Source of the DNA: Gyrodactylus bullatarudis
Taxonomy: Eukaryota > Platyhelminthes > Monogenea > Gyrodactylidea > Gyrodactylidae
Direction of reading: 5' to 3'
Assembly: GCA_012064415.1 (NCBI GenBank)
Contig: SSNU01000196.1
Coordinates: 212,324 to 228,279, forward strand
Length of the DNA: 15,956 nt
This document shows, in pieces, positions 1 to 7,581 of the stretch. The notes below the pieces were generated by a model. That model ran no database searches. It worked only from the letters and a program-made list of their open reading frames with translations, and was not told where the DNA came from. Position numbers and translations under genes: made by a program. Each line of letters opens with the position of its first letter. Position 1 is the first letter of the stretch.

Positions 1-267
1 CAAATCTCGTGATTATGATTTGATTTTTTGAAATAATGCATAAAATTCTATGCTTTATCGAATGGTATAAGTCTCTTAATGTAAAAAGTTGAAATAACAG
101 AGTTATTCTATCTTTGTTATTATTCCTCTTAGACAATTTGTTAGTGCATTGAAAAGAGGAGAAAATTCCCTTTCGAATGATATATAATGAGCAAAACCAA
201 GTTAAAGTATATTAATTTTAAGAAGGTTTAAAGAATTGAGGATGAGGTGAAAAACTGCTTATTCCTT
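1..267. other. AT-rich stretch, no gene seen
   Basis: No ORF, RNA gene or recognisable transposon end was seen. The only local structure noted is a weak 5-bp hairpin (GCATA/TATGC) near 38-53. Confidence 0.5.
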
Positions 268-328
268 ATTGGCTAATGAGTACTCAACGCTGATTGGCTG
301 GAATTTTGGGGCAAAGAGGTATAAATTA
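268..328 (+). promoter_or_regulatory. CCAAT/TATA promoter-like module
   Basis: Two inverted CCAAT boxes (ATTGG at 268-272 and 293-297) lie upstream of TATAAATTA at 320-328, the usual order and spacing of an RNA polymerase II core promoter. The second box sits in CTGATTGGC, a context shared with modules at 577-584 and 1118-1127. Initiation would fall near 350. The first ATG downstream (366) opens only 15 codons, so no gene can be assigned. The region may be a relic of a mobile element. Confidence 0.35.
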
Positions 329-576
329 AAACCTCCGTGAAAAATTTAATTTATCTCGAGTCATTATGTGTGAAATTGACTGTATTCCTAGTCACTACAC
401 TTTTTGCAATTAACCCAAAATTTATTGCTCTGCTGCAACAGCATCTTTGTAATCAGAAGGAACAGTTTATTTCATTATTACTTTGACATCTTTACAGTGA
501 AAATATTTCTATTCAAACATCTTATTATTATTGCAACACGAATATTTACCCCCTAATTAAGTATTATTTATCTCGA

Positions 577-633
577 CCAATCAGAATACAGCAGAAAACT
601 GATAGGTATGAGATCATGAAAGTATATAAATAG
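577..633 (+). promoter_or_regulatory. CCAAT/TATA promoter of a ribozyme-bearing element
   Basis: CCAATCAG (577-584) precedes TATATAAATAG (623-633) by about 39 bases. A start 25-35 bases after the TATA box would lie at about 650-660, which is the 5' edge of the hammerhead motif at 659-708. The placement suggests that the transcript begins at or just before the ribozyme. This is inferred from spacing only. Confidence 0.45.
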
Positions 634-658
634 TAATTTGTTTTTTGACAAACTTGTC

Positions 659-708
659 ATACCACTGAAGAAGGCGTGTGAAGACAATCACAGTCGAAAC
701 GTTTGGAT
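659..708 (+). ncRNA. Hammerhead ribozyme motif, minimal type I
   Basis: All core pieces are present. CTGAAGA (665-671) is the CUGANGA box. An extra A (672) follows. Stem II pairs 673-675 with 693-695 (one G-U), has a bulged G676, then five pairs 677-681 with 688-692 closing a 6-base loop. GAA (696-698) completes the core. ACGT (699-702) gives a two-pair stem III that is self-complementary and would form best as a dimer, as in Penelope-type and newt hammerheads. T703 is the cleavage-site base (H17). Stem I pairs 704-706 with 662-664, then 707-708 with 659-660 across a bulged A661. The fold was worked out by hand. Activity is plausible but reduced by the extra A and the short stem III. Confidence 0.7.
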
Positions 709-746
709 CACCATGGCTGAGAATTCCAATATTGACCCCAAGTTTT

Positions 747-752
747 AATAAA
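747..752 (+). terminator. AATAAA polyadenylation-like signal
   Basis: AATAAA lies 39 bases after the ribozyme motif, within AT-rich sequence. It fits the end of a short transcription unit starting near 655, but AATAAA is common by chance at this base composition. Confidence 0.25.
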
Positions 753-902
753 TTTTATTATAAATATCAGATCTTACAAAACTGTATCTAATCATTAAAT
801 AAAATAGCTTGAGGAAGAGTCCATTGCATCATCCCGAACATTTCCAAAACATTATCAAAAGTATGCTTTCTAATTTTGAATTTCGAAGATAAGAAGAATG
901 GT

Positions 903-1013
903 TAACAAAATTCTTTTATCATTTTGCTAACTGATGTCTTGCATTTTGTAGGTAGAAAACGAAAATAGATTCTGGGTGAATATGAGTTCTTTATTTTCAT
1001 CGGTTCTCATCAG
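903..1013 (-). repeat. Left arm of 111-bp inverted repeat
   Basis: The reverse complement of this arm matches 1179-1289 at 107 of 111 positions with no gap. On the minus strand it begins CTGATGAGAACCGATGAAAA at 1013 and ends at 903. Similarity stops abruptly at both ends. Both arms carry a hammerhead-like core string (CTGATGA...GAAA), but no stem II can be paired. The arms are probably two head-to-head copies of one element terminus; Penelope-like elements are known to carry terminal repeats in inverted as well as direct orientation. Confidence 0.85.
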
Positions 1014-1045
1014 ACCCTACACCGACATGTATATTTAATAAATAT

Positions 1046-1174
1046 TATTTATACACCAACAGTCAGAAGTCTACCTAACTAGCTCCTCCACCCTCCATCT
1101 GGTTACAAATAAATGCTCTGATTGGCCCAAAAGAACTTTACGCATTTCATTGAATAATATTCTGTATAAATATA
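1046..1174. promoter_or_regulatory. Divergent promoter-like spacer of inverted repeat
   Basis: The 165-base spacer between the arms (1014-1178) has one CCAAT box (GGCCAATCAG on the minus strand, 1127-1118). A TATA box faces outward on each side: TATAAATA on the minus strand at 1053-1046 and TATAAATATA on the plus strand at 1165-1174. Each would direct transcription into one arm. The layout copies that of divergent gene pairs such as histone genes, but no coding sequence follows on either side. Confidence 0.4.
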
Positions 1175-1178
1175 CATT

Positions 1179-1289
1179 CTGATGAGAACCGACGAAAATA
1201 AAGAGCTCATATTCACCCAGAATCTATTTTCGTTTTCTACCAACAAAATGCAAGACATCGGTTAGCAAAATGATAAAAGAATTTTGTTA
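1179..1289 (+). repeat. Right arm of 111-bp inverted repeat
   Basis: This arm is the partner of 903-1013, with four substitutions and no indels, so the pair is recent or maintained by gene conversion. If transcribed through, the RNA would form a 111-bp duplex with a 165-base loop. Confidence 0.85.
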
Positions 1290-1765
1290 GATTACGCTTT
1301 AAAGGATGGGCGATTTAAGTAATTTTGCAAAATTTCGTCCAAGTCTACTAGAGATCGTCACTTTCAAAAAATCACTACATTTGAAGAAGGAATATTTTTA
1401 ATTCAAAGGAAAATCTCAGAAAGATAAAGTATATTCATATCTATTCTGTATTAATAATTTATTTTGATCTATAAGGATTAATTTCCTTGTTTCTATGGCC
1501 ATCAAAGTAACAGCTTTGATGAAAATAATTCCTAATGTCTGAGATAAACTTTTCAAATAATTTTTTTTATCTTCAAGGGAGAAAATGTTGAAATCATTTT
1601 ATACATTTTAATAGTTTGTCTGAGAGAAGGCCTTTAGAAACTAAAAAATTTATTTCAGTCTAGATGTCTTTATTTCCAAAATTCTAGTATTAAAGTATGA
1701 AAAAATTTAAGAATTTGAAAAAAAACTCTACTTTTTACTTGCCCAAGAGATAAACGAAGGCTAAA

Positions 1766-1895
1766 GATAAAAGAAGGCCAATTTTTGAATTTCGAAAGTG
1801 TGCCAAATTATTACTTTTTCAACGCTTAACGTCGTCATTTAAACTATTTCGATACAGACATCATTAGACGAAGAGTTCAAATTAGGCCATAGAGA
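1766..1895 (+). repeat. Dispersed repeat family, copy 1
   Basis: The copy shares ordered blocks with 10326-10623: AAGGCC, GAATTTCG, a CCAAATT...ACTTTTTCAAC block, then a CATTAGACGAAGAGTTC block ending in GGCCATAGAGAT. The order and spacing of blocks support common descent despite considerable divergence. Confidence 0.55.
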
Positions 1896-1937
1896 TTATG
1901 AGAAAGCTCTTCTAATGATGATCCAAAATGTCTGTAT
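1852..1937. repeat. Foldback inside dispersed repeat copy
   Basis: ATACAGACAT...CATTAGACGAAGAG (1852-1875) is mirrored by 1907-1937, whose reverse complement reads the same blocks with an extra 11 bases. The right arm is closer to the family consensus, so this is a partial second copy in inverted orientation. Confidence 0.6.
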
Positions 1938-2196
1938 TGGATTTCTTCAAGTCTTGTTCCATCAGTGGAGCACAACACTTTCTTGAGTCATAACTTGAAC
2001 TGAAAGTTCCCACAGATTCTTAAAATACTTTTTTCTTCCCCTCATCAGAAAGAAATTAAATGACTTTAAAAAATAGCTCAGAATCGGAAGGTCTTACAAT
2101 CTGAGAAATACATCTCATGAAAGTAACTACTTACTCTCTACTTATAATAAACGAGAAATATGACTCGTCTAATTATGACAACATCAACTCGATAAA

Positions 2197-2428
2197 AAAT
2201 GCACCAAATTTCCACTTTTTCTACTTTTGAACTCAATTACTTATCGATTTCAATTATTCAAAGCAGTTAAATGATGATATTTGGGATCAACATTAGACAA
2301 AGAATTCGAATTTGGCCATAGAGATCTTACTGTTTCCGAGAAAAAGTTAGACTTCAAGATTTTGGATAATCGAAAATTCAAATAAATTTTGGGTTCAAAA
2401 GTTGAAAAAGTGGAAATTTGGTGCATTT
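2197..2428. repeat. 40-bp inverted repeat (foldback) inside candidate transposon
   Basis: The left arm 2197-2236, containing GCACCAAATTTCCACTTTTT, is the reverse complement of 2389-2428 with two mismatches over its inner 36 bases. The spacer is about 152 bases. Beyond the arms the two sides represent different halves of the dispersed family: 2201-2330 is like 10514-10623, and 2389-2602 is like 10326-10540 reversed. A rearranged, inverted pair of copies is therefore the simplest origin. Confidence 0.75.
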
Positions 2429-2602
2429 TCGATTTACAAAAACGACCTTATTTTGGGCAGTTTGATTTTTTTCGAATATCCACATTTTATTGGCTCATTC
2501 CGTTTTAGAATCCAAAAAATTCTTTTCTGTGAATCCGGAGAAAAATATATCGAGTTATTGTAAAAATGGCAAATTCTCATCTTCATGTGTAAAAGTAGGA
2601 AA
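2389..2602 (-). repeat. Dispersed repeat family, inverted copy
   Basis: Read on the minus strand this segment follows 10326-10540: an AAGATGAGAATTT block, a gap, then AAAATAAGG and GCACCAAATTTCCAC. It carries an ATTGG box at 2490-2494 with no neighbouring TATA. Confidence 0.55.
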
Positions 2603-2971
2603 TTTTTAAAAATTACCTAAATCTGGCGATATTGTGTTTTTCTGAATCATCATCCTCTTAAGTAGTTTTAGTAACATTTACTATTTTCTCACCACTAAGA
2701 AAAAAAAATTTCTAGTCTTGAAAAAAATCAATTAAAAATGCACAGATTTCAAATCTCCCGTTAGCACACAATTTCCATTTTTTGAAATTTGTGTTGCTTT
2801 CAAAATGAGAGAGTCATCGGAACTTGATTTTCAAGATCATGATTAGGCAAAGAAACTAATCTTCATCATAACATTATTTGAAAGACACGTCATCAACACA
2901 ATGATAAAGTGTAATTCTCAAATCTATATTTAGTAGGCTTTTATTTTACAAAATTACTTGAATCGCCCATC

Positions 2972-3781
2972 GTTATGAAAAAAACTAATCTTCAAGTATT
3001 TAAATATAATCTCACCAAATTTCGCTTCAAAATACCTTTCCATGCTTTTGGAATAAGATGAACAAAATTTTGAAAATTTTCAAATTTAAAACGTTTTTTA
3101 TTGTTTTATATTCATAATTTTAACTTGAATTCACATTATTTCTTTACATAAAGTTGTAAAAAGGACTCAAATTCTATTAAAATTGATTTTTCAATAGCTC
3201 AAAAGCTTTTGAAGAAATCATGTTATACGAGATTCCGCTATCACAATTGAACCATATATTAAATAAGAATCTAATCTTATATTGAATTGTTATTTCTGAA
3301 GATCTCAAAAGGGTTGTCTGATAGAAATATAATTTCTGAGTTTTATAACCAAAAAAATCATTTTAAGAGAGTCCACTGATGATGATCCTTTAAGAAATGG
3401 AAATTTGGTTCTAAATATTTCTTCTTACACAATCCTAAAATCTTAGAAAAATATATATTTACCTTTGAATAAAGATGATCCGTGATCGAGAGACATTTTT
3501 TTCTTATGTAAATTTTATATTAGAGACACATATATAATGTACGTTCTTTATTTAACTACGACATGCAAAAAAACTGAACAGATCGCTATTCATCCCAACA
3601 TACAGGCATAATCTTACTATATCTTTTCAAAAAAGCTAACTTGTTAATAGGAAATTGAAAATTCATTATTTTGGCAAAACATTCAGGAACATAAATACTT
3701 TTCGAATATTACATTGGAATGAGCTTGTAAGATGTCATAATAATAAATTAAAATGACCAAAATTAAGCTATTTTTGTAATA
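2972..3781. other. AT-rich stretch, no gene seen
   Basis: No ORF, RNA gene or clear repeat was recognised. The sequence has many short A/T runs and one AAAAGCTTTT palindrome near 3199-3208. Confidence 0.5.
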
Positions 3782-3847
3782 AGCCAAGTAAGTGTGGTCT
3801 AAGTTTATGGAGATTGATCGTTGAAGACCGGAATTCGAATCCTGGCT
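3782..3847 (+). mobile_element. tRNA-like head of a SINE or tRNA pseudogene
   Basis: An internal RNA polymerase III promoter is recognisable: A-box-like TGGTCTAAGTTTATGG (3795-3810) and B-box-like GGAATTCGAATCC (3830-3842, one base longer than GGTTCGAATCC). The outer bases AGCCAAG (3782-3788) pair with CCTGGCT (3841-3847) at 6 of 7 positions, like an acceptor stem. At 66 bases it is too short and mismatched for a working tRNA, and no anticodon arm can be drawn. A tRNA-derived SINE with an unrelated tail after 3848 is likely. A similar A-box/B-box pair on the minus strand at 7535-7581 supports a family. Confidence 0.5.
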
Positions 3848-5423
3848 ATGGTGTATTGAAGAGTCCTAATAAGTACGAAAAGCCTCTACATCTGCCACCG
3901 TGAGTCGAATATTATTTAACTCTCTTATGGAATTGACACTTGCTTATCCGAATCCTAACATTTAGGTGTGAGAAGACAAGTTAGATTCATATAAAGATTC
4001 ATATTCAGATATAGTAATAACCTGTGACTACACTTAGTTAATTGTCTAAAAAGCCTGATTTTATATGGTTGAAATTAATTAGTTACTTTCGTGAATTAAA
4101 TATTCATATTTTTATTTTTTACTTCAAAAGCAAAAAAACTTATGGATTTTTTAGTATTCTCATCAGAGCATAAAGATTCAATCTATAGCTTATGGCTTGT
4201 TTTCAGTTCAACTTATGAAATAAACAATATGATGTTTGTCTGTTGGCTGGGAATTTTGTTGGAATTAAAGTTTTCTCTTACTCGGATATTTAAATGAGAA
4301 CATCATATCCAATTCCAAGTAGTCATTTTCAAAGGTCATCATGGCAATGTTCGTTAACAGATAACTCTATTTACTTCAGATTTTGAGTTTTGAGAACAGA
4401 AAATTTGATATTCATACATAACAGATGACAAAATTTACCGTTCCATTTAATTCACAAAGAATTTTTAAACCACTGGGTTTTTTTTATCACAATAGTCAGA
4501 ATTCTAGCTGCTAGCAACTCATTATTATTCATATAAGCCTCAGAAAATACTTCGTTTACCTTCCATTCAGTAGGAAATCTATTAATCTTCTGGAATACGG
4601 AAAATAAAGCCCTATCATTTGTCAAATATGTGCTATTTTTCCAAAATGTTTTTTTGAAAACCTATTTTTCTAATCATACCTGTAGAGTTCAAATATGAAA
4701 TCGCTTGAACTCTATCTGCTAAAGCTTTCAAGATAGCCTAGTTTTGGATCGAAAAATTACCTATTTTTTGATTTATAATAAGATAGTTGCATTAAAAAAA
4801 CTGTAGATTTGTAATCAGCGTATTCAAAAACATTTCTCTGGGACTTAAAGGGCTATGACGGCTATTTATGACCACAAATTTTCCATAAAATTCGAATCAA
4901 CCGATTGAAATTGATTTCGCCCAACAAATGCCTAGTACCTGACGATTCTGATTTAAAATCTGTTGTATTTAACCCTTTTTTCTCAAAAGATAATTTGACA
5001 AAGAAAAAAAAATCAAATAAATTTTTCGTTTCACGGATAACAATTGAGGCATCTTCAATTGAATGGCGCATTAATTGAAAAAAATTCAATTAAAAGAAAA
5101 TTCATCTCTGAGAGATGATTTAACATTTACACAAGTTTTTTCAAAAATTTCCCTATCCAACAGCGTTCATCACTAATGATTCCTGATATATTCTTTTTAT
5201 ATTTCAATTCACTTTCTCTATGTAATGAACAAGTCTTGAAATTCAATCGGTCTGATCAATATCTCTTCAACGACTAAAAAATATATTCTCTGTGTAATCG
5301 ATATGGATATTTTCCGGACGATAATTTAAAAAAGTCTAACTTTTGCAAATCTGAATAGCTATGCTCTATTTTAACATTGATACAATTGAATTGCATTATT
5401 GTTTAGGAAAAATTTTGGAAGTT
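3848..5423. other. AT-rich stretch, possible SINE tail then no gene seen
   Basis: The first 150 bases are somewhat less AT-rich and may be the SINE body. After that no gene, RNA or transposon end was identified. A 75-codon minus-strand ORF at 4862-5089 has no recognisable domain and is not called. Confidence 0.45.
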
Positions 5424-5446
5424 GGGGTATGGGATGGAGGTTTGGG
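5424..5446 (+). other. G-rich tract, possible two-layer G-quadruplex
   Basis: Five G runs (GGGG, GGG, GG, GG, GGG) within 23 bases stand out from an AT-rich background. They lie downstream of the receptor gene's stop and AATAAA, on its template strand, so a read-through receptor transcript would be C-rich here. Only two-layer stacking is possible, so stability is uncertain. Confidence 0.3.
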
Positions 5447-5485
5447 AGTTGAGGTAATTTCTTGGTAGGAGTGTGTCATAAGGGT

Positions 5486-5491
5486 TTTATT
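5486..5491 (-). terminator. AATAAA signal for the receptor gene
   Basis: On the minus strand AATAAA occurs about 97 bases after the receptor's stop codon. This is a reasonable position for 3'-end formation with a short 3' UTR. Confidence 0.5.
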
Positions 5492-5587
5492 GTAATATTA
5501 AAAATATCATAAACAGTACAATTTTTGATACAGGTGGGAAGAGAAAATAGTCATCGATTCGATTTTTTCAAAATGGGCAATACCTTT

Positions 5588-6592
5588 TTATGAGTTTCGT
5601 TCATGAGAGGTTTTCTTTGATGCTGTTGTTTGATTTGAAAAAAGCTTTTTGATGAAAAATCTCCGAAAATTCTTGAAAAATATCAAATAAACAAAGAAAT
5701 TTGAGCAAAGTGTGAAATCGATAATTGAACTAAATAATTTACTCAAGTTCTTTACAAATATTTCCGTCTGTTCTGAGGTCTTACTTTGAAAGGAAATGTG
5801 CATTCGATATAGAATAATTCCCACCAGTGGAATGTCAAGTAATAAAAATATTGTGCACACAGCTAAATGGCCTAGAATCCTGGCCATTTCCATGGAATTC
5901 TTGTGAATCTGTTTCTGACCAACAATAGCAATCACACCTTGATAACGCTTCTGACTGATTTTCAACAACATTGAAATAATAAATATGTTTAATAATAAAA
6001 TAATTGTCACAGGTATTGTAAATAATCCAATGGCTTTGTAGAGGACCACATAGGTATAAAGATATTCCTGGCTTGTATTCATAATACATGAACCATTCGA
6101 GTTCATATTCTTTAGAGGTATTATTGGAATGTTGATGATGAAGCCTGACACGATAACAATTATGCAAATAATCTTTGACGAATGCTTATGATAAATGTTT
6201 GAATATCGAATTGGATTATAAATGGTTAGAAAGCGGTCAAATGAAAATACTGTAATTAGGTAATTATTGATAAACTGCATTACATCACAGATATACTCGG
6301 TCATTCGACAGGTTTGTACGTTGTACTCATCAAAGCCGAATGATTTTTTTCCTTCTGTAAGAAAGGATATCCCACGATTTAAGAAATCATCCATAAAAGT
6401 ATTGATTATGAGAAGAATGATCTGACAAAAGGCTAAATGATATGCGTAGATGGCAAATCGAGTCTTTGGACGTAGCTTGACAAATGCAATTATATTGAAA
6501 ATATTACCAACCACGCCTAGAACAAATATTACAGGTGAAATGTATGCTCGAAAAAATCCAACTTCATAATCTTTGGTTGAGTTTTGTGGCAT
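5588..6592 (-). CDS. Class A GPCR, neuropeptide-receptor-like, single exon
   Basis: The 334-residue product is a plasma-membrane seven-helix receptor. TM1 (about 17-40) has GN with Asn30. TM2 is about 46-68. TM3 is about 93-117, with Cys95 exactly 25 residues before Arg120 of a DRF motif (119-121). TM4 is about 139-159. TM5 is about 178-208, with Pro194. TM6 is about 236-261, with Pro255. TM7 is about 283-304, with NFFVY at 298-302, then a helix-8-like FKNFRRFFIKKL. Cys169 in loop 2 can bridge Cys95. N-glycosylation sequons are at Asn4, Asn166 and Asn172. The FRxFF tail and the Ser/Thr-rich C-terminus are typical. DRF and NFxxY fit invertebrate FMRFamide- or myosuppressin-type peptide receptors. 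The ligand cannot be told, and an orphan lineage-specific receptor is equally possible. Odd points: Gln57 where Asp2.50 is usual, no TM4 Trp, and LDIP instead of CWxP. An in-frame TAA directly precedes the ATG, and -3 is T. There are no introns in the CDS. The stop is at 5588-5590. Confidence 0.88.
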   Translation of the reverse strand: MPQNSTKDYEVGFFRAYISPVIFVLGVVGNIFNIIAFVKLRPKTRFAIYAYHLAFCQIILLIINTFMDDFLNRGISFLTEGKKSFGFDEYNVQTCRMTEYICDVMQFINNYLITVFSFDRFLTIYNPIRYSNIYHKHSSKIICIIVIVSGFIINIPIIPLKNMNSNGSCIMNTSQEYLYTYVVLYKAIGLFTIPVTIILLLNIFIISMLLKISQKRYQGVIAIVGQKQIHKNSMEMARILGHLAVCTIFLLLDIPLVGIILYRMHISFQSKTSEQTEIFVKNLSKLFSSIIDFTLCSNFFVYLIFFKNFRRFFIKKLFSNQTTASKKTSHERNS

Positions 6593-7318
6593 TTACAGTT
6601 CCTTTATGTTCGTTACTTAGTTAGTAATTAACTTTAGATCCAGTGACAGATAATTCAATTTCGGACGGCTATCTGAATGGAGATATTAATCCAAATATTG
6701 TCATAATAATAATAATTGTAATTGTAAATTTCTTCGACTACTCTTGTATTCAAAATATATATATATATATTAGAAGCAGAACAGAATTAAGCAGAGCAAA
6801 ACGACAAATGTTCAGGGGATCAACCAATGAAATTGCAGATGTATAAAATAAGAATATATTCTAACTATTCTAACTACAGCTGCTATTAATAATAAGATTT
6901 GAAGAGAGTAGACGAATAAAGGAATAAAAGATTGTGCAAGAGAATATTTTCTTTCTAGCAGTTTCCTGAGAGTGATACACAACCAGGCTTAATGTTAACA
7001 CGTTGTTGCTTTAACAGGTAGCTTTAGTAGGCATAACAAAGTATTCATTTATTAAAATCAGCATGATTTCAACAACAACATTCTCACCCGAGAGACAAAC
7101 TCAACAAATTTTACAATTAAAGGGTGATATACTCTTTACATTAAGAAAAATCAATAATTAGTTAATAACCAGAATTATTGAGTTTGAGCTTGTTTTTGTG
7201 AAAAATATTTATTCCTATAATCAGTCTTCAGAATCAAAGAAAACAGACCAATATGTTAGATTAGATTTCTGCATAGTTACTATGCCGAATTAAAAATTTT
7301 GCTTTTGAAAGTCAGACC
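6593..7318. other. Upstream region of the receptor gene, microsatellites
   Basis: This region should hold the receptor's minus-strand 5' UTR and promoter, but no convincing TATA box or 3' splice site was seen next to the ATG. It contains ATAATAATAATAAT near 6703-6716 and an (AT)8 run at 6755-6770. A 67-codon plus-strand ORF (6643-6846) made largely of these repeats is not called. Confidence 0.45.
6755..6770. repeat. (AT)8 microsatellite
   Basis: Eight perfect AT dinucleotides, with imperfect TAA trinucleotide repeats about 50 bases to the left. Confidence 0.8.
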
Positions 7319-7534
7319 TGGCCTAGATACGATTTGCTAGGGCAACGTAGTCAGGGACTAGAGTTGAATACTTATAAGTAATAATAACAATATGAATAAT
7401 TATTTAGGGTTAATTACATTTCTTCATGACTTCACTTTTATGTCTCTATTGTATTTTCGACTTTACTTTCTCTCATATTTTACAAATTTGACTTAAATTT
7501 GATCCACAGGCAGTTTTAGTAGTTCTATTAAACA

Positions 7535-7581
7535 TAGTTTAACCCTACTGACTCTCAGTTCTGAATCTAAAGCTTAGACCA
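7535..7581 (-). mobile_element. Degenerate tRNA-like SINE head, second copy
   Basis: On the minus strand TGGTCTAAGCTTTAGA (7581-7566) repeats the A-box region of the element at 3795 (TGGTCTAAG then TTTA). A B-box-like GGGTTAAACTA (7545-7535) follows. The A-to-B start distance is 36 bases, against 35 in the other copy. Between the boxes the sequences differ, so the relation rests on the shared 13-14 bases and the matching spacing. Confidence 0.35.

Larger units (their letters stand above)
577..752 (+). mobile_element. Penelope-like or retrozyme terminal fragment
   Basis: The unit consists of a CCAAT box, a TATA box, a minimal type I hammerhead motif, and an AATAAA signal at 747-752. Hammerheads with this minimal stem III are known in the terminal repeats of Penelope-like retroelements and in small non-autonomous retrozymes. 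No reverse transcriptase or GIY-YIG coding sequence is visible nearby, so this is either a solo terminal repeat, a 5'-truncated insertion or a non-autonomous copy. The outer boundaries were not determined; those given span the recognisable signals only. Confidence 0.45.
1305..2971. mobile_element. Candidate non-autonomous DNA transposon (about 1.67 kb)
   Basis: The two ends are inverted copies. GATGGGCGATTTAAGTAA (start of 1305-1333) matches the reverse complement of 2943-2971, with only two differences over about 29 bases. No long ORF lies between them, so the element would be non-autonomous. The interior is made of foldback copies of a dispersed repeat (1766-1937 and 2197-2602). No clear target-site duplication was found beside the ends, so superfamily and exact borders stay open. 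The alternative is two independent fragments of one repeat in opposite orientation. Confidence 0.45.

Noticed and set aside
3374..3399. CTGATGATGATCCTTTAAGAAA as a hammerhead core
   Set aside because: CTGATGA and GAAA are present, but the intervening bases form no stem II and no stem I flanks them.
4862..5089. 75-codon minus-strand ORF
   Set aside because: Rich in Phe, Lys and Asn as expected from AT-rich chance ORFs; no motif, and no nearby promoter or poly-A signal that would single it out.
5835..6167. 110-codon ORF on the minus strand inside the receptor gene
   Set aside because: It lies wholly within the receptor coding sequence in another frame and has no domain.
6643..6846. 67-codon plus-strand ORF upstream of the receptor
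   Set aside because: Much of it is translated TAA and AT microsatellite (Ile/Tyr runs).
7319..7370. TGGCCTAGATAC ... GAGTTGAATACT as a further tRNA-like head
   Set aside because: The spacing (42 bases) is right and a GCCTAG/CTAGGGC hairpin exists, but both boxes miss key bases; too weak to call.
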